From: Streptomyces sp. P9-A4
GTDB lineage: Bacteria > Actinomycetota > Actinomycetes > Streptomycetales > Streptomycetaceae
Reading direction: 5' to 3'
Length of the DNA: 64,000 bases
Assembly (NCBI RefSeq): GCF_036634195.1
Contig: NZ_JAZIFY010000001.1
Location: 5,218,501 to 5,282,500 of the forward strand
Shown piece by piece: positions 48,011-55,896 of this stretch (the first letter of the stretch is position 1; each line of letters begins with the position of its first letter). The notes under the pieces are model-generated. The model made no database searches, was not told where the DNA came from, and worked only from the letters and a program-made list of their open reading frames with translations. The translations under genes were made by a program, and so were the position numbers.

Positions 48011-49003
48011 TCAGCCGGCGTCGGGCTGCGACACCGCGATGCCCAGCGGGGTCCGCTCGTACAGCACCTGGTGGCCGTACCGCCGGGAGGTCAGCAGACC
48101 GGCGTCCCGTAGCACCGCGAGGTGCGCGGAGACGGAGGAGGGGGCCCGCCCGAGGAGATGGGCGAGCGCCGTCGTCCCCATCGGCTCGGCCAGGGCGCAC
48201 AGGACGTCCGCCCGGACCGGCCCCAGAAGCCGCCCGAGGGCCTCCGGCGTACGCTTCCGGGGCGCGGTCCACAGCCCGCCGATCCCGCGCGCCGGATACG
48301 CCACGGTCGGCTGCCACGGCGGGTCGAAACCGCTCACCACGTCCGGCCAGGTGAACACCGACGGCATGAGGACGAGCCCCTGCCCGTCCAGCGGGCGGTC
48401 GTGCTCCCCGGCGTAGGCGACCCGCAGGGTGGCGGTCTCCGCGGCCCAGTCGAAGGCCGGGTGCAGCTCGCTCAGGAGCCGTTCGAGCCCGCCCTCGGCG
48501 AGCCGGCGCGAGTGGTACGCCACGTCCGCCTCAAGGAGCGCCCGCAGCCGGGGCCACTCGGGGGCGATCAGCGCCTCCCAGGCCGCCTCCAGAAGCACCG
48601 TCAGCCGCCGTACGCCGTCGGCCGGATCGGCCAGCAGCCGCCGCCCCTCCTCCGTCTCGGCGGCCCCCGGCGTCTCGGCGAGCGCCCGCTCGAAGTCCAC
48701 GAGAGCGAGGGCCGGACCGGTCTCCCGTACGGCGGCGATCTCCTCGTCGAAGGTGGCGACGGGCCCGAGCGGCGGCGGATAGAGGAAGTCCGGGCTGTGC
48801 CCGCGCAGCGGCATCAGGAGCTGGAGCGGCCCGAGGTCGAGCCCCCGCGTGGCGCCCGCGATCCGCCGCAGCCACGGCAGGTGGTAGCCCTGCTTCCCCG
48901 GCCGGGCGAGGACCCGCACGGCGGAGTGGGTCTCCCAGAGCGGCGAGATCGCGAACCGGATGCGCAGCGGGTCGGCCTCGCCGAAGCGCAGGTGGTACGG
49001 CAC
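48011..49003 (-). CDS. ArsR-like winged-helix regulator with large N-terminal domain
   Basis: A 330-residue regulator. The C-terminal part (about 250-325) is a winged helix: LGPVRADVLCALAEPMGTTA, then SSVSAHLAVLRDAGLLTSRR. The N-terminal 240 residues are of the DUF5937 type found with this HTH and probably sense a ligand. The GTG at 49003 (VPYHLRFGEADPLRIRF) has GGGGAGGG upstream and is preferred over the longer frame to 49150. It is divergent from the MFS transporter with a 79-base gap, so it probably represses that gene. Confidence 0.84.
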   Translation of the reverse strand: MPYHLRFGEADPLRIRFAISPLWETHSAVRVLARPGKQGYHLPWLRRIAGATRGLDLGPLQLLMPLRGHSPDFLYPPPLGPVATFDEEIAAVRETGPALALVDFERALAETPGAAETEEGRRLLADPADGVRRLTVLLEAAWEALIAPEWPRLRALLEADVAYHSRRLAEGGLERLLSELHPAFDWAAETATLRVAYAGEHDRPLDGQGLVLMPSVFTWPDVVSGFDPPWQPTVAYPARGIGGLWTAPRKRTPEALGRLLGPVRADVLCALAEPMGTTALAHLLGRAPSSVSAHLAVLRDAGLLTSRRYGHQVLYERTPLGIAVSQPDAG

Positions 49004-49082
49004 GGGCGGCCCTCCCCGGGCGGAAGATTCGGCTGGACACGAAAGTCTAGGGCGAGCCCGTTCCCGGCGGCACGCTGCGTCC

Positions 49083-50465
49083 ATGCCCGAGAACGACACC
49101 CGGGCGCCGGCACCGGCGCCCGCGCACGACCCTGCCCACGGAAGCGCCACAGCCGGGGCGCCCGCACCCGCACCCGCACGCGGGGACGCACCCGCGCCCT
49201 TGCCCGGGGATGCACCTGCACCCGCACCCGGGGACGCGCCCTCGCCCGGCTACCGGGCCGTCTTCCGCGTCCGCGAGTTCCGGTTCGTCTTCGTGGCGCA
49301 TCTCTTCTCGCTGCTCGGCGTCGTCGTCAGCGAGCTGGCGCTCACCGTGCTCGTCTACGACCTCACCCGCTCCCCCCTGCTCTCCTCCCTCACCTTCGCC
49401 CTCGGCTTCCTCCCCTACCTCGTCGGCGGCACCCTCCTCGCCGGCCTCACCGACCGCCTCCCGCCCCGCCGCCTCCTCGTCGTCTGCGACCTCGTCTGCG
49501 CCGCCTGCGTCGCCGTGATGATCGCCCCCGCCACCCCCGTCGCCCTGCTGCTCGCGCTGCGCTGCGCCATCGCCGTCGTCTCGCCCGTCTTCAACGGCAC
49601 CCGGATGGCGACCCTCGCCGACATCCTCGGCGAGGGCGACCTCTTCGTCCTCGGCCGCTCCCTCCTGCGGATCGTCTCCCAGAGCGCCCTGCTCACCGGC
49701 TTCGCCGTCGGCGGCGTCCTGCTGACCGTCGTCCCGCCGCGCGGCGCGCTCGCCGTCACCGCCGTCACCTTCCTCGTCTCCGCGCTGCTGCTGCGCCTCG
49801 GCACCGCCCGCCGGCCCGCCAGGGGCGCCGGGCGGACGACCGCGAGCGGGCTCGCCGGCACCTGGGCGGTGCTGCGGAACCGGCGGGTGCGCGCCCTGAT
49901 GCTGATGTTCTGGGTGCCGCCGCTGTTCGCCGTCGTACCGGAGGCGCTGGCCGCCCCGTACGCCGACGAGATCGGTGTCTCCACGGCCGCGCTCGGCCTG
50001 CTCATGTGCGCGCTGCCGGTCGGCACGATCGCGGGCGAGCTGTTCGCCGGGTCGTTCCTGAGCGCCGCGACCCGCTCCCGGATCGTGCTGCCGCTCGCCG
50101 TGACCGGGGTGCTGCCCTATCTGCTGTACGGACCGAAGCCCGGCGTCGCCCTCGCGGCCGTCGCGCTCTTCCTGGCGGGCGCCACCGGCGCGTACACCCT
50201 CGGTCTCGACGCCTGGTTCGTCGCCGCCGTCCCCGAGGAGACCCGGGGGAGGGCGATGACCCTGATGACGGCGGGCATGATGACCGTCCAGGGCGTCGGG
50301 ATGGCCGGGGCCGGGGTCGCGGCCGAGTTCGCCCCCGTGCACACGGTCGTCGCGGCCACGGGTGTGCTCGGCACGCTCTGCCTGCTGGCCGCCGCGGCCG
50401 AGCTGAGGGCGGCCGGGGCGACCGAGGAACGAGACGGGGCTGTCCGGCATGTTGCCCATGGGTAA
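49083..50465 (+). CDS. MFS transporter with Pro/Ala-rich N-terminal extension
   Basis: A 460-residue major facilitator protein with about 12 membrane segments. Family features are the loop GLTDRLPPRRLLVVCDLVCA between helices 2 and 3 and a large central loop. Residues 1-57 are an unusual cytoplasmic tail with a GDAPAP-type repeat (GDAPAPLPGDAPAPAPGDAP). It looks like a multidrug-efflux type. A divergent ArsR-like gene precedes it and a MarR gene follows after nine bases, so it may be controlled by either. Confidence 0.85.
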   Translation: MPENDTRAPAPAPAHDPAHGSATAGAPAPAPARGDAPAPLPGDAPAPAPGDAPSPGYRAVFRVREFRFVFVAHLFSLLGVVVSELALTVLVYDLTRSPLLSSLTFALGFLPYLVGGTLLAGLTDRLPPRRLLVVCDLVCAACVAVMIAPATPVALLLALRCAIAVVSPVFNGTRMATLADILGEGDLFVLGRSLLRIVSQSALLTGFAVGGVLLTVVPPRGALAVTAVTFLVSALLLRLGTARRPARGAGRTTASGLAGTWAVLRNRRVRALMLMFWVPPLFAVVPEALAAPYADEIGVSTAALGLLMCALPVGTIAGELFAGSFLSAATRSRIVLPLAVTGVLPYLLYGPKPGVALAAVALFLAGATGAYTLGLDAWFVAAVPEETRGRAMTLMTAGMMTVQGVGMAGAGVAAEFAPVHTVVAATGVLGTLCLLAAAAELRAAGATEERDGAVRHVAHG

Positions 50466-50474
50466 GGTCGACGC

Positions 50475-50984
50475 GTGCCGAAGCCGCTCAGTCTCCCCTT
50501 CGACCCCATCGCCCGCGCCGACGAACTCTGGCAGAAGCGCTGGGGCCCGGTCCCCTCGATGGCCGCGATCACCTCGATCATGCGGGCCCATCAGATCCTC
50601 CTCGCGGAGGTGGACGCCGTCGTCAAGCCGTACGGGCTGACCTTCGCGCGGTACGAGGCCCTGGTGCTGCTGACCTTCTCGAAGGCCGGCGAGCTGCCGA
50701 TGTCCAAGATCGGCGAGCGGCTGATGGTCCACCCCACCTCGGTGACGAACACGGTGGACCGGCTGGTGAGGTCCGGTCTGGTCGACAAGCGCCCCAACCC
50801 GAACGACGGCCGCGGCACCCTCGCGACCATCACGGAGAAGGGCCGCGAGGTGGTCGAGGCGGCGACCCGCGACCTGATGGAGATGGAGTTCGGGCTCGGC
50901 GCCTACGACGCGGAGGAGTGCGCGGAGATCTTCGCGATGCTGAGGCCGCTGCGGGTGGCGGCGGAGGACTTCGAGGAGGGCTGA
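50475..50984 (+). CDS. MarR-family transcriptional regulator
   Basis: A 169-residue regulator with the winged helix MSKIGERLMVHPTSVTNTVDRLVRSGLVDKRPN (about 76-108) and wing DGRGTLATITEKG. It starts with GTG at 50475, nine bases after the MFS gene, so they probably share a transcript. The N-terminus LSLPFDPIARADELWQKRWG is distinctive of a Streptomyces subgroup. Confidence 0.87.
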   Translation: MPKPLSLPFDPIARADELWQKRWGPVPSMAAITSIMRAHQILLAEVDAVVKPYGLTFARYEALVLLTFSKAGELPMSKIGERLMVHPTSVTNTVDRLVRSGLVDKRPNPNDGRGTLATITEKGREVVEAATRDLMEMEFGLGAYDAEECAEIFAMLRPLRVAAEDFEEG

Positions 50985-51027
50985 CCCGCGCGAAGATCGC
51001 CCGGAACGTGCGGTTACGCTCGACGGC

Positions 51028-51360
51028 ATGAAATCCAGCGTGCTGACCCGCTACCGCGTCATGGCCTATGTGACCGCCGTCATGCTGCTCATCCTGTGCG
51101 CGTGCATGGTCGCCAAGTACGGCTTCGGCGTCGGCGAGGACCTGACCTTCGCGGTCTCCCAGCTCCACGGCGTCCTCTACATCATCTACCTCGTCTTCGC
51201 CTTCGACCTGGGCTCCAAGGCGAAGTGGCCGTTCGGCAAGCTCCTGTGGGTGCTGGTCTCCGGCACCATCCCGACCGCCGCGTTCTTCGTCGAGCGCAAG
51301 GTCGTCGCCGAGACGCTTCCGCTGGTCAGCGGCGCGCAGCCGGAGCCGGTCAAGGCCTGA
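51028..51360 (+). CDS. DUF3817 membrane protein (copy 2)
   Basis: A 110-residue protein with three membrane segments and the family pattern VSQLHGVLYIIYLVFAFDLG, AKWPFGKLLWVLVSGTIPTA and FFVERKVV. It is a paralogue of the gene at 42259, sharing the HGVLxIxYxxFxxD and FxxERK blocks. It starts with ATG 43 bases after the MarR gene. Function unknown. Confidence 0.8.
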   Translation: MKSSVLTRYRVMAYVTAVMLLILCACMVAKYGFGVGEDLTFAVSQLHGVLYIIYLVFAFDLGSKAKWPFGKLLWVLVSGTIPTAAFFVERKVVAETLPLVSGAQPEPVKA

Positions 51361-51365
51361 CCCCC

Positions 51366-51389
51366 ACCTCCGCACACATGTGCGGAGGT
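51366..51389 (+). terminator. Hairpin terminator after DUF3817 copy 2
   Basis: Perfect ten-base arms ACCTCCGCAC and GTGCGGAGGT with the loop ACAT, followed by TTG, lie five bases after the stop codon. Confidence 0.75.
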
Positions 51390-51400
51390 TTGCCGTCGAC

Positions 51401-51424
51401 ATTTACTAGGACGTCCTAGTAAAT
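51401..51424 (+). promoter_or_regulatory. Perfect 24-base palindrome in the icmA promoter
   Basis: The half-site ATTTACTAGGAC is followed immediately by its exact reverse complement, ending seven bases before the icmA ATG. TAGTAA at 51417-51422 inside it could be a -10, and no clear ribosome site lies between it and the ATG, so the icmA transcript may be leaderless. A dimeric repressor bound here would block transcription. Confidence 0.7.
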
Positions 51425-51431
51425 TCGAAGC

Positions 51432-53132
51432 ATGGACGCTGACGCCATCGAGGAAGGCCGCCGTCGCTGGCAGGCCCGTTACGACAAGGCCCGCAAGCGG
51501 GACGCCGACTTCACCACGCTCTCCGGCGACGCCGTCGAGCCGGTCTACGGGCCCCGGCCCGGCGACACCTACGAAGGGTTCGAGCGCATCGGCTGGCCCG
51601 GCGAGTACCCCTTCACCCGGGGACTCCACCCGACCGGCTACCGGGGCCGGACCTGGACCATCCGCCAGTTCGCCGGCTTCGGCAACGCCGAGCAGACCAA
51701 CGAGCGCTACAAGATGATCCTGGCCGCCGGCGGCGGCGGCCTCTCCGTCGCCTTCGACATGCCCACGCTCATGGGCCGCGACTCCGACGACCCGCGCGCC
51801 CTCGGCGAGGTCGGCCACTGCGGCGTCGCCATCGACTCCGCCGCCGACATGGAGGTCCTCTTCAAGGACATCCCGCTCGGCGACGTGACGACCTCCATGA
51901 CGATCTCCGGGCCCGCCGTCCCGGTCTTCTGCATGTACCTGGTCGCCGCCGAACGCCAGGGCATCGACCCGGCCGTGCTCAACGGCACGCTCCAGACCGA
52001 CATCTTCAAGGAGTACATCGCGCAGAAGGAGTGGCTCTTCGAGCCCGAGCCCCATCTGCGTCTCATCGGCGACCTCATGGAGCACTGCGCGCAGGGCATC
52101 CCCGCGTACAAGCCGCTCTCCGTCTCCGGCTACCACATCCGCGAGGCCGGGGCGACGGCCGCACAGGAGCTCGCGTACACCCTCGCCGACGGCTTCGGCT
52201 ACGTCGAGCTGGGCCTGAGCCGCGGCATGGACGTGGACGTCTTCGCCCCCGGCCTCTCCTTCTTCTTCGACGCGCACCTCGACTTCTTCGAGGAGATCGC
52301 CAAGTTCCGCGCCGCCCGCCGCATCTGGGCCCGCTGGATGAAGGAGGTCTACGGCGCCAAGACCGACAAGGCCCAGTGGCTGCGCTTCCACACCCAGACC
52401 GCCGGTGTCTCCCTCACCGCCCAGCAGCCCTACAACAACGTCGTCCGCACCGCTGTGGAGGCCCTCTCCGCCGTCCTCGGCGGCACCAACTCCCTCCACA
52501 CCAACGCCCTCGACGAGACCCTCGCGCTCCCCAGCGAGCAGGCCGCCGAGATCGCGCTCCGCACCCAGCAGGTGCTGATGGAGGAGACCGGCGTCGCCAA
52601 CGTCGCCGACCCGCTCGGCGGCTCCTGGTACGTCGAGCAGCTCACCGACCGCATCGAGGCCGACGCCGAGAAGATCTTCGACCAGATCAGGGAGCGCGGG
52701 CGCCGCGCCCACCCGGACGGGCAGCACCCGATCGGCCCGATCACCTCCGGCATCCTGCGCGGCATCGAGGACGGCTGGTTCACCGGCGAGATCGCCGAGT
52801 CCGCCTTCCAGTACCAGCGGTCCCTGGAGAAGGGCGACAAGCGGGTCGTCGGCGTCAACGTCCACCACGGCTCCGTCACCGGTGACCTGGAGATCCTCCG
52901 GGTCAGCCACGAGGTCGAGTGGGAGCAGGTCCGGGTCCTCGGCGAGCGCAAGGAGCGCCGCGACGACGCCAAGGTCCGCGCCTCCATCGACGCGATGCTG
53001 GCCGCCGCCCGGGACGGCTCCAACATGATCGTCCCGATGCTGGAGGCCGTACGCGCCGAGGCGACGCTCGGTGAGATCTGCGACGCGCTGCGCGACGAGT
53101 GGGGCGTCTACACGGAGCCGCCGGGCTTCTGA
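51432..53132 (+). CDS. icmA: Isobutyryl-CoA mutase large subunit
   Basis: IcmA carries the substrate-binding barrel of coenzyme-B12-dependent isobutyryl-CoA mutase, which interconverts isobutyryl-CoA and n-butyryl-CoA. The 566-residue protein is the large subunit without the B12-binding domain, which comes from a separate IcmB subunit not in this window. The substrate-selecting residues are Phe-80 (TIRQFAGFGN) and Gln-198 (YIAQKEW), the Icm pair, where methylmalonyl-CoA mutase has Tyr and Arg. AGxGGLSVAFDMPT, HIREAGATAAQE and GGTNSLHTN are mutase motifs. The ATG at 51432 follows a perfect palindrome. Confidence 0.94.
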   Translation: MDADAIEEGRRRWQARYDKARKRDADFTTLSGDAVEPVYGPRPGDTYEGFERIGWPGEYPFTRGLHPTGYRGRTWTIRQFAGFGNAEQTNERYKMILAAGGGGLSVAFDMPTLMGRDSDDPRALGEVGHCGVAIDSAADMEVLFKDIPLGDVTTSMTISGPAVPVFCMYLVAAERQGIDPAVLNGTLQTDIFKEYIAQKEWLFEPEPHLRLIGDLMEHCAQGIPAYKPLSVSGYHIREAGATAAQELAYTLADGFGYVELGLSRGMDVDVFAPGLSFFFDAHLDFFEEIAKFRAARRIWARWMKEVYGAKTDKAQWLRFHTQTAGVSLTAQQPYNNVVRTAVEALSAVLGGTNSLHTNALDETLALPSEQAAEIALRTQQVLMEETGVANVADPLGGSWYVEQLTDRIEADAEKIFDQIRERGRRAHPDGQHPIGPITSGILRGIEDGWFTGEIAESAFQYQRSLEKGDKRVVGVNVHHGSVTGDLEILRVSHEVEWEQVRVLGERKERRDDAKVRASIDAMLAAARDGSNMIVPMLEAVRAEATLGEICDALRDEWGVYTEPPGF

Positions 53133-53164
53133 TCCCCCGGGCTTCCGGGCCCCCGCACGTGAAA

Positions 53165-53232
53165 GGGGCGGTACGGGGACTCCCGTACCGCCCCCTCGTC
53201 GTGCGTGGCGGTACGGGAACTCCCGCACCGCC
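53165..53232. terminator. Two tandem, related hairpin terminators after icmA
   Basis: The first hairpin has perfect 13-base arms GGGGCGGTACGGG / CCCGTACCGCCCC (loop GACT). The second, 29 bases further on, has arms GGCGGTACGGG / CCCGCACCGCC with one mismatch (loop AACT). They look like duplicates. They lie between convergent genes. Confidence 0.8.
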
Positions 53233-53247
53233 CCTCGCCCCGCCCCG

Positions 53248-53697
53248 CTACCTCGCCGCCGAGCCCAGCACCTTCGTCGGGGTGATCCGGACCGCCACCC
53301 GGAGCCGGTCCGGCGGCAGGTCCAGGTACTCCTGGCCGCCGCCCTCGCCCTCGTAGCCCTCCGCGAGCGCCACCGCCAGCGCGCGGCCGGTGTCCTCGGT
53401 GACCGTCGCCGTCCCCCGTATCTCCGCGTACAGGTCCGGCTCGCGGCGGTCGTGGACGGTGAGGCTGACCCGGGCGTCGGCCCGGATGTTCTTGATCTTG
53501 CGGCGGCCTTCCTGGCTGGAGATCAGCAGGTCGTCGCCGTCGCGGCCGACCCACACGACCGAGGTCTGCGGGGAGCCGTCGGGCTGGATCGTGGCCAGCA
53601 CGGCCGGGTTGATGTCGTCGAGCAGCGCGCGGACGGTGTCGTTCAGCCGGACGCCGTCCCGCTCGGGGTTCCGCTGTTCAGTGATCACGGCCGTCAC
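53248..53697 (-). CDS. PPOX-class (pyridoxamine-phosphate-oxidase-like) flavin/F420 oxidoreductase
   Basis: A 149-residue split-barrel protein. VRALLDDINPAVLATIQPDG is the family N-terminal motif, then SPQTSVVWVGRDGDDLLIS, EGRRKIKNIRADARVSLTVHD and YAEIRGTATVTED. It probably binds F420 or FMN; no substrate can be named. GGGAG lies about nine bases before the GTG at 53697; the frame is open to 53739. It is 45 bases downstream of the TetR gene on the same strand. Confidence 0.83.
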   Translation of the reverse strand: MTAVITEQRNPERDGVRLNDTVRALLDDINPAVLATIQPDGSPQTSVVWVGRDGDDLLISSQEGRRKIKNIRADARVSLTVHDRREPDLYAEIRGTATVTEDTGRALAVALAEGYEGEGGGQEYLDLPPDRLRVAVRITPTKVLGSAAR

Positions 53698-53742
53698 GCT
53701 AGGCGTCTCCCGCCGATCGGGCCAGACCGGCAGGGGCACCTC

Positions 53743-54378
53743 CTAGCCGTGCGCGGCCACCGCACCCAGACCGCCCACGAGCAGGGCCGACAGACGCGCC
53801 ACCCACGGCTCGTCGACCGGCTCCGCGCTCACCAGGGCGCGGTGCACGACCGCGCCCGCGACGACGTCGAAGATCAGGTCGTCGATGGCGTCGACGGCGA
53901 CCGGGTCGCGGTCCGCCGGGAGTTCGCCGCGCTGCTGCGCCCGCTCCCGGCCCGCCAGGACGAGCCGCTTCTGCCGGTCGACGATCGAGCCGCGGATGCG
54001 CTCCCGCAGCGGTTCGTCACGGGTCGACTCCGCCACCACCGCCATCAGCGCCGTCTTGGTCTCGGGGCGTTCCAGCAGCGCCGCGAACTGGAGGACGACA
54101 TGCTCGATGTCGGCCTGGAGGGAACCCAGGTCGGGCAGTTCGAGTTCGTCGAAGAGGACGGCGACGGCGTCCACCACGAGTTCGTTCTTGTTGGCCCAGC
54201 GGCGGTACAGCGTCGTCTTCGCAACCCCGGCCCGGCCGGCGACGTCCCCCATCGTGAGCTTGGACCAGCCCAGCTCGACCAGCGCCGCGCGGGTCGCCTC
54301 CAGGATGGCCGCGTCGGCCGCGGTGGAGCGGGGGCGCCCGGTGCGGGGGCTGCGAGAAGGGTTGGTGCGGCTACACAT
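53743..54378 (-). CDS. TetR-family transcriptional regulator
   Basis: A 211-residue regulator. The HTH is in STAADAAILEATRAALVELG, followed by LTMGDVAGRAGVAKTTLYRRW (about residues 20-67). The C-terminal domain is of the TetR_C type. The ATG at 54378 lacks a Shine-Dalgarno sequence and a TATGGT lies about nine bases upstream, so the transcript may be leaderless. The longer frame to 54636 runs through Arg/Pro-rich sequence and is rejected. A TetR-type operator is at 54489. Confidence 0.85.
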   Translation of the reverse strand: MCSRTNPSRSPRTGRPRSTAADAAILEATRAALVELGWSKLTMGDVAGRAGVAKTTLYRRWANKNELVVDAVAVLFDELELPDLGSLQADIEHVVLQFAALLERPETKTALMAVVAESTRDEPLRERIRGSIVDRQKRLVLAGRERAQQRGELPADRDPVAVDAIDDLIFDVVAGAVVHRALVSAEPVDEPWVARLSALLVGGLGAVAAHG

Positions 54379-54488
54379 GGAGGTCGACCATACCCGCCGG
54401 TAGGTACGGCGCCAGGGGCCCGGCGTGTGAGCCAGTTCACGGTGCGGATCGGGTCCGCGCCCTCCCGTCGGATCCCCCCTGACAGTTA

Positions 54489-54505
54489 CGCTACGACCCG
54501 TAGCG
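54489..54505. promoter_or_regulatory. TetR-type operator between the TetR and thioredoxin genes
   Basis: Perfect arms CGCTACG and CGTAGCG are separated by ACC, a typical TetR-family half-site arrangement. It lies in the divergent region 111 bases upstream of the TetR gene and 172 bases upstream of the thioredoxin gene. Confidence 0.6.
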
Positions 54506-54676
54506 AAAGGCATTGAGCGGCCTGAGCGACAACCATGGCGCCGGGTGGGGACCCGGTGCGAAACGAAGACGAAGAACCGTGTCGCCCCACGTCTCGCACA
54601 CCGGCGGGAGGCGTGCGGACGGCACGGTTCAGCCATGACTTACCGCTTACGCGCGCGGAAGGGGGAGGATGTACGC

Positions 54677-55648
54677 ATGCAGCCCCGAAACATGTCCATG
54701 AGCGGCGTCGTCGACCTCGCCGCGGTGAAGGCGGCCGGAGAGGCCAAGGCCAAGGCGGAGCAGACGCGCGCCGAAGCCGCCCGGCAGGGTGGTACCGCCG
54801 CCGTGCCCCCGTCCGCCCTGGTGATCGACGTCGACGAGGCGGGCTTCGAGCGCGATGTGCTCCAGCGCTCCGCCGAGGTCCCGGTCGTCCTCGACTTCTG
54901 GGCCGAGTGGTGCGAGCCCTGCAAGCAGCTCGGCCCCCTCCTGGAGCGGCTCGCCGTCGAGTACGACGGCCGTTTCCTGCTCGCGAAGATCGACGTCGAC
55001 GCCAACCAGATGCTGATGCAGCAGTTCGGCATCCAGGGAATTCCGGCCGTTTTCGCGGTGGTCGCCGGTCAGGCGCTGCCGCTCTTCCAGGGCGCGGTGC
55101 CCGAGGCCCAGATCCGCGAGACCCTCGACCAGCTGATCCAGATCGGCGAGGAGCGCTTCGGTCTGACCGGCATCGTCGTGGACGCGGGCGCCGAGGGTGC
55201 CGAGGACGGTGCCGCCGCGCAGCCCGTGGGCCCGTACGACGCCCTGCTCGAAGCGGCCATGTCCGCGCTCGACGCGGGCGACCTGGCCGGCGCCGTGCAG
55301 GCGTACAAGAACGTGCTCGCCGACGACCCGGCCCACCCCGAGGCCAAGCTCGGTCTCGCCCAGGCCGAACTGCTCACCCGGGTGCAGGGTCTGGACCCGG
55401 CCGCCGTACGCAAGACCGCCGCGGACGCCCCCGCCGATGTGGCGGCGCAGATCGCCGCCGCCGACCTGGATCTGGTGGGCGGTCATGTGCAGGACGCCTT
55501 CGGGCGGCTCGTGGAGACCGTGCGGCGCACGGTGGGCGAGGACCGGGACGCGGCGCGGCTGAGGCTCCTGGAACTGTTCGAGGTGATCGGCTCCGACGAC
55601 CCCCGTGTGACGGCGGCCCGGCAGGCTCTGGCCCGCGTGCTCTTCTGA
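54677..55648 (+). CDS. Thioredoxin-TPR fusion protein (CnoX/YbbN-like)
   Basis: A 323-residue cytoplasmic protein. Residues 1-45 are a charged Ala/Lys/Gln-rich segment. The thioredoxin domain (about 48-160) has FWAEWCEPCKQLGP with Cys-79 and Cys-82 and the cis-Pro turn GIQGIPAVFAV. The remainder (about 190-323) is TPR-like helices: AMSALDAGDLAGAVQAYKNV and HPEAKLGLAQAELL. The layout matches the CnoX chaperedoxin family, in which the protein guards other proteins from oxidative damage. The CEPC pair suggests a redox-active form. The ATG at 54677 has GGAGG upstream; the open frame to 54545 is rejected. Confidence 0.88.
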   Translation: MQPRNMSMSGVVDLAAVKAAGEAKAKAEQTRAEAARQGGTAAVPPSALVIDVDEAGFERDVLQRSAEVPVVLDFWAEWCEPCKQLGPLLERLAVEYDGRFLLAKIDVDANQMLMQQFGIQGIPAVFAVVAGQALPLFQGAVPEAQIRETLDQLIQIGEERFGLTGIVVDAGAEGAEDGAAAQPVGPYDALLEAAMSALDAGDLAGAVQAYKNVLADDPAHPEAKLGLAQAELLTRVQGLDPAAVRKTAADAPADVAAQIAAADLDLVGGHVQDAFGRLVETVRRTVGEDRDAARLRLLELFEVIGSDDPRVTAARQALARVLF

Positions 55649-55711
55649 GGCGTCCGGTGCCCGGTTCCGGGCGTCCGATCGTCTGACGATTTGGCAGCAG
55701 GGTGACAAAAG

Positions 55712-55749
55712 GCGGCCGCGCTTTACCAAAACTTGGTAATCGCGGCCGC
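55712..55749. terminator. Large hairpin with embedded TTACCAA palindrome
   Basis: Arms GCGGCCGCG (55712-55720) and CGCGGCCGC (55741-55749) enclose a perfect TTACCAA-AAC-TTGGTAA inner stem (55723-55739), with a small asymmetry between them. It is 63 bases after the thioredoxin stop, so a terminator is likely. The inner part could also be a protein-binding site. Confidence 0.6.
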
Positions 55750-55750
55750 T

Positions 55751-55764
55751 GTTACTTGCAGTAA
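55751..55764. promoter_or_regulatory. Operator-like palindrome TTACT-TGC-AGTAA
   Basis: TTACT at 55752-55756 and AGTAA at 55760-55764 are separated by three bases. It directly follows the large hairpin. It closely resembles the palindrome at 55879. Confidence 0.5.
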
Positions 55765-55878
55765 ATCGAACCCGGTGTTCTGTCCGTTTTTCTGCGGCGA
55801 TTCCATGACATTCCCCTCCACTCGAACGCACCCTGTGTGCCCGTTCGGTCCCGTCCCGCCATGGCGTGGTTATCCACC

Positions 55879-55896
55879 CGTTACTAGCCAGTAACG
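55879..55896. promoter_or_regulatory. Operator-like palindrome CGTTACT-AGCC-AGTAACG
   Basis: Perfect seven-base arms are separated by four bases. The core TTACT...AGTAA repeats the site at 55752, about 128 bases away. TetR- and GntR-type regulators bind such sites, but no regulator gene is adjacent. Confidence 0.55.

Noticed and set aside
51361..51431. Cobalamin riboswitch upstream of icmA
   Set aside because: The gap is only 71 bases, filled by a terminator and a palindrome; there is no room for a B12 aptamer. None was seen before the PduO gene either.
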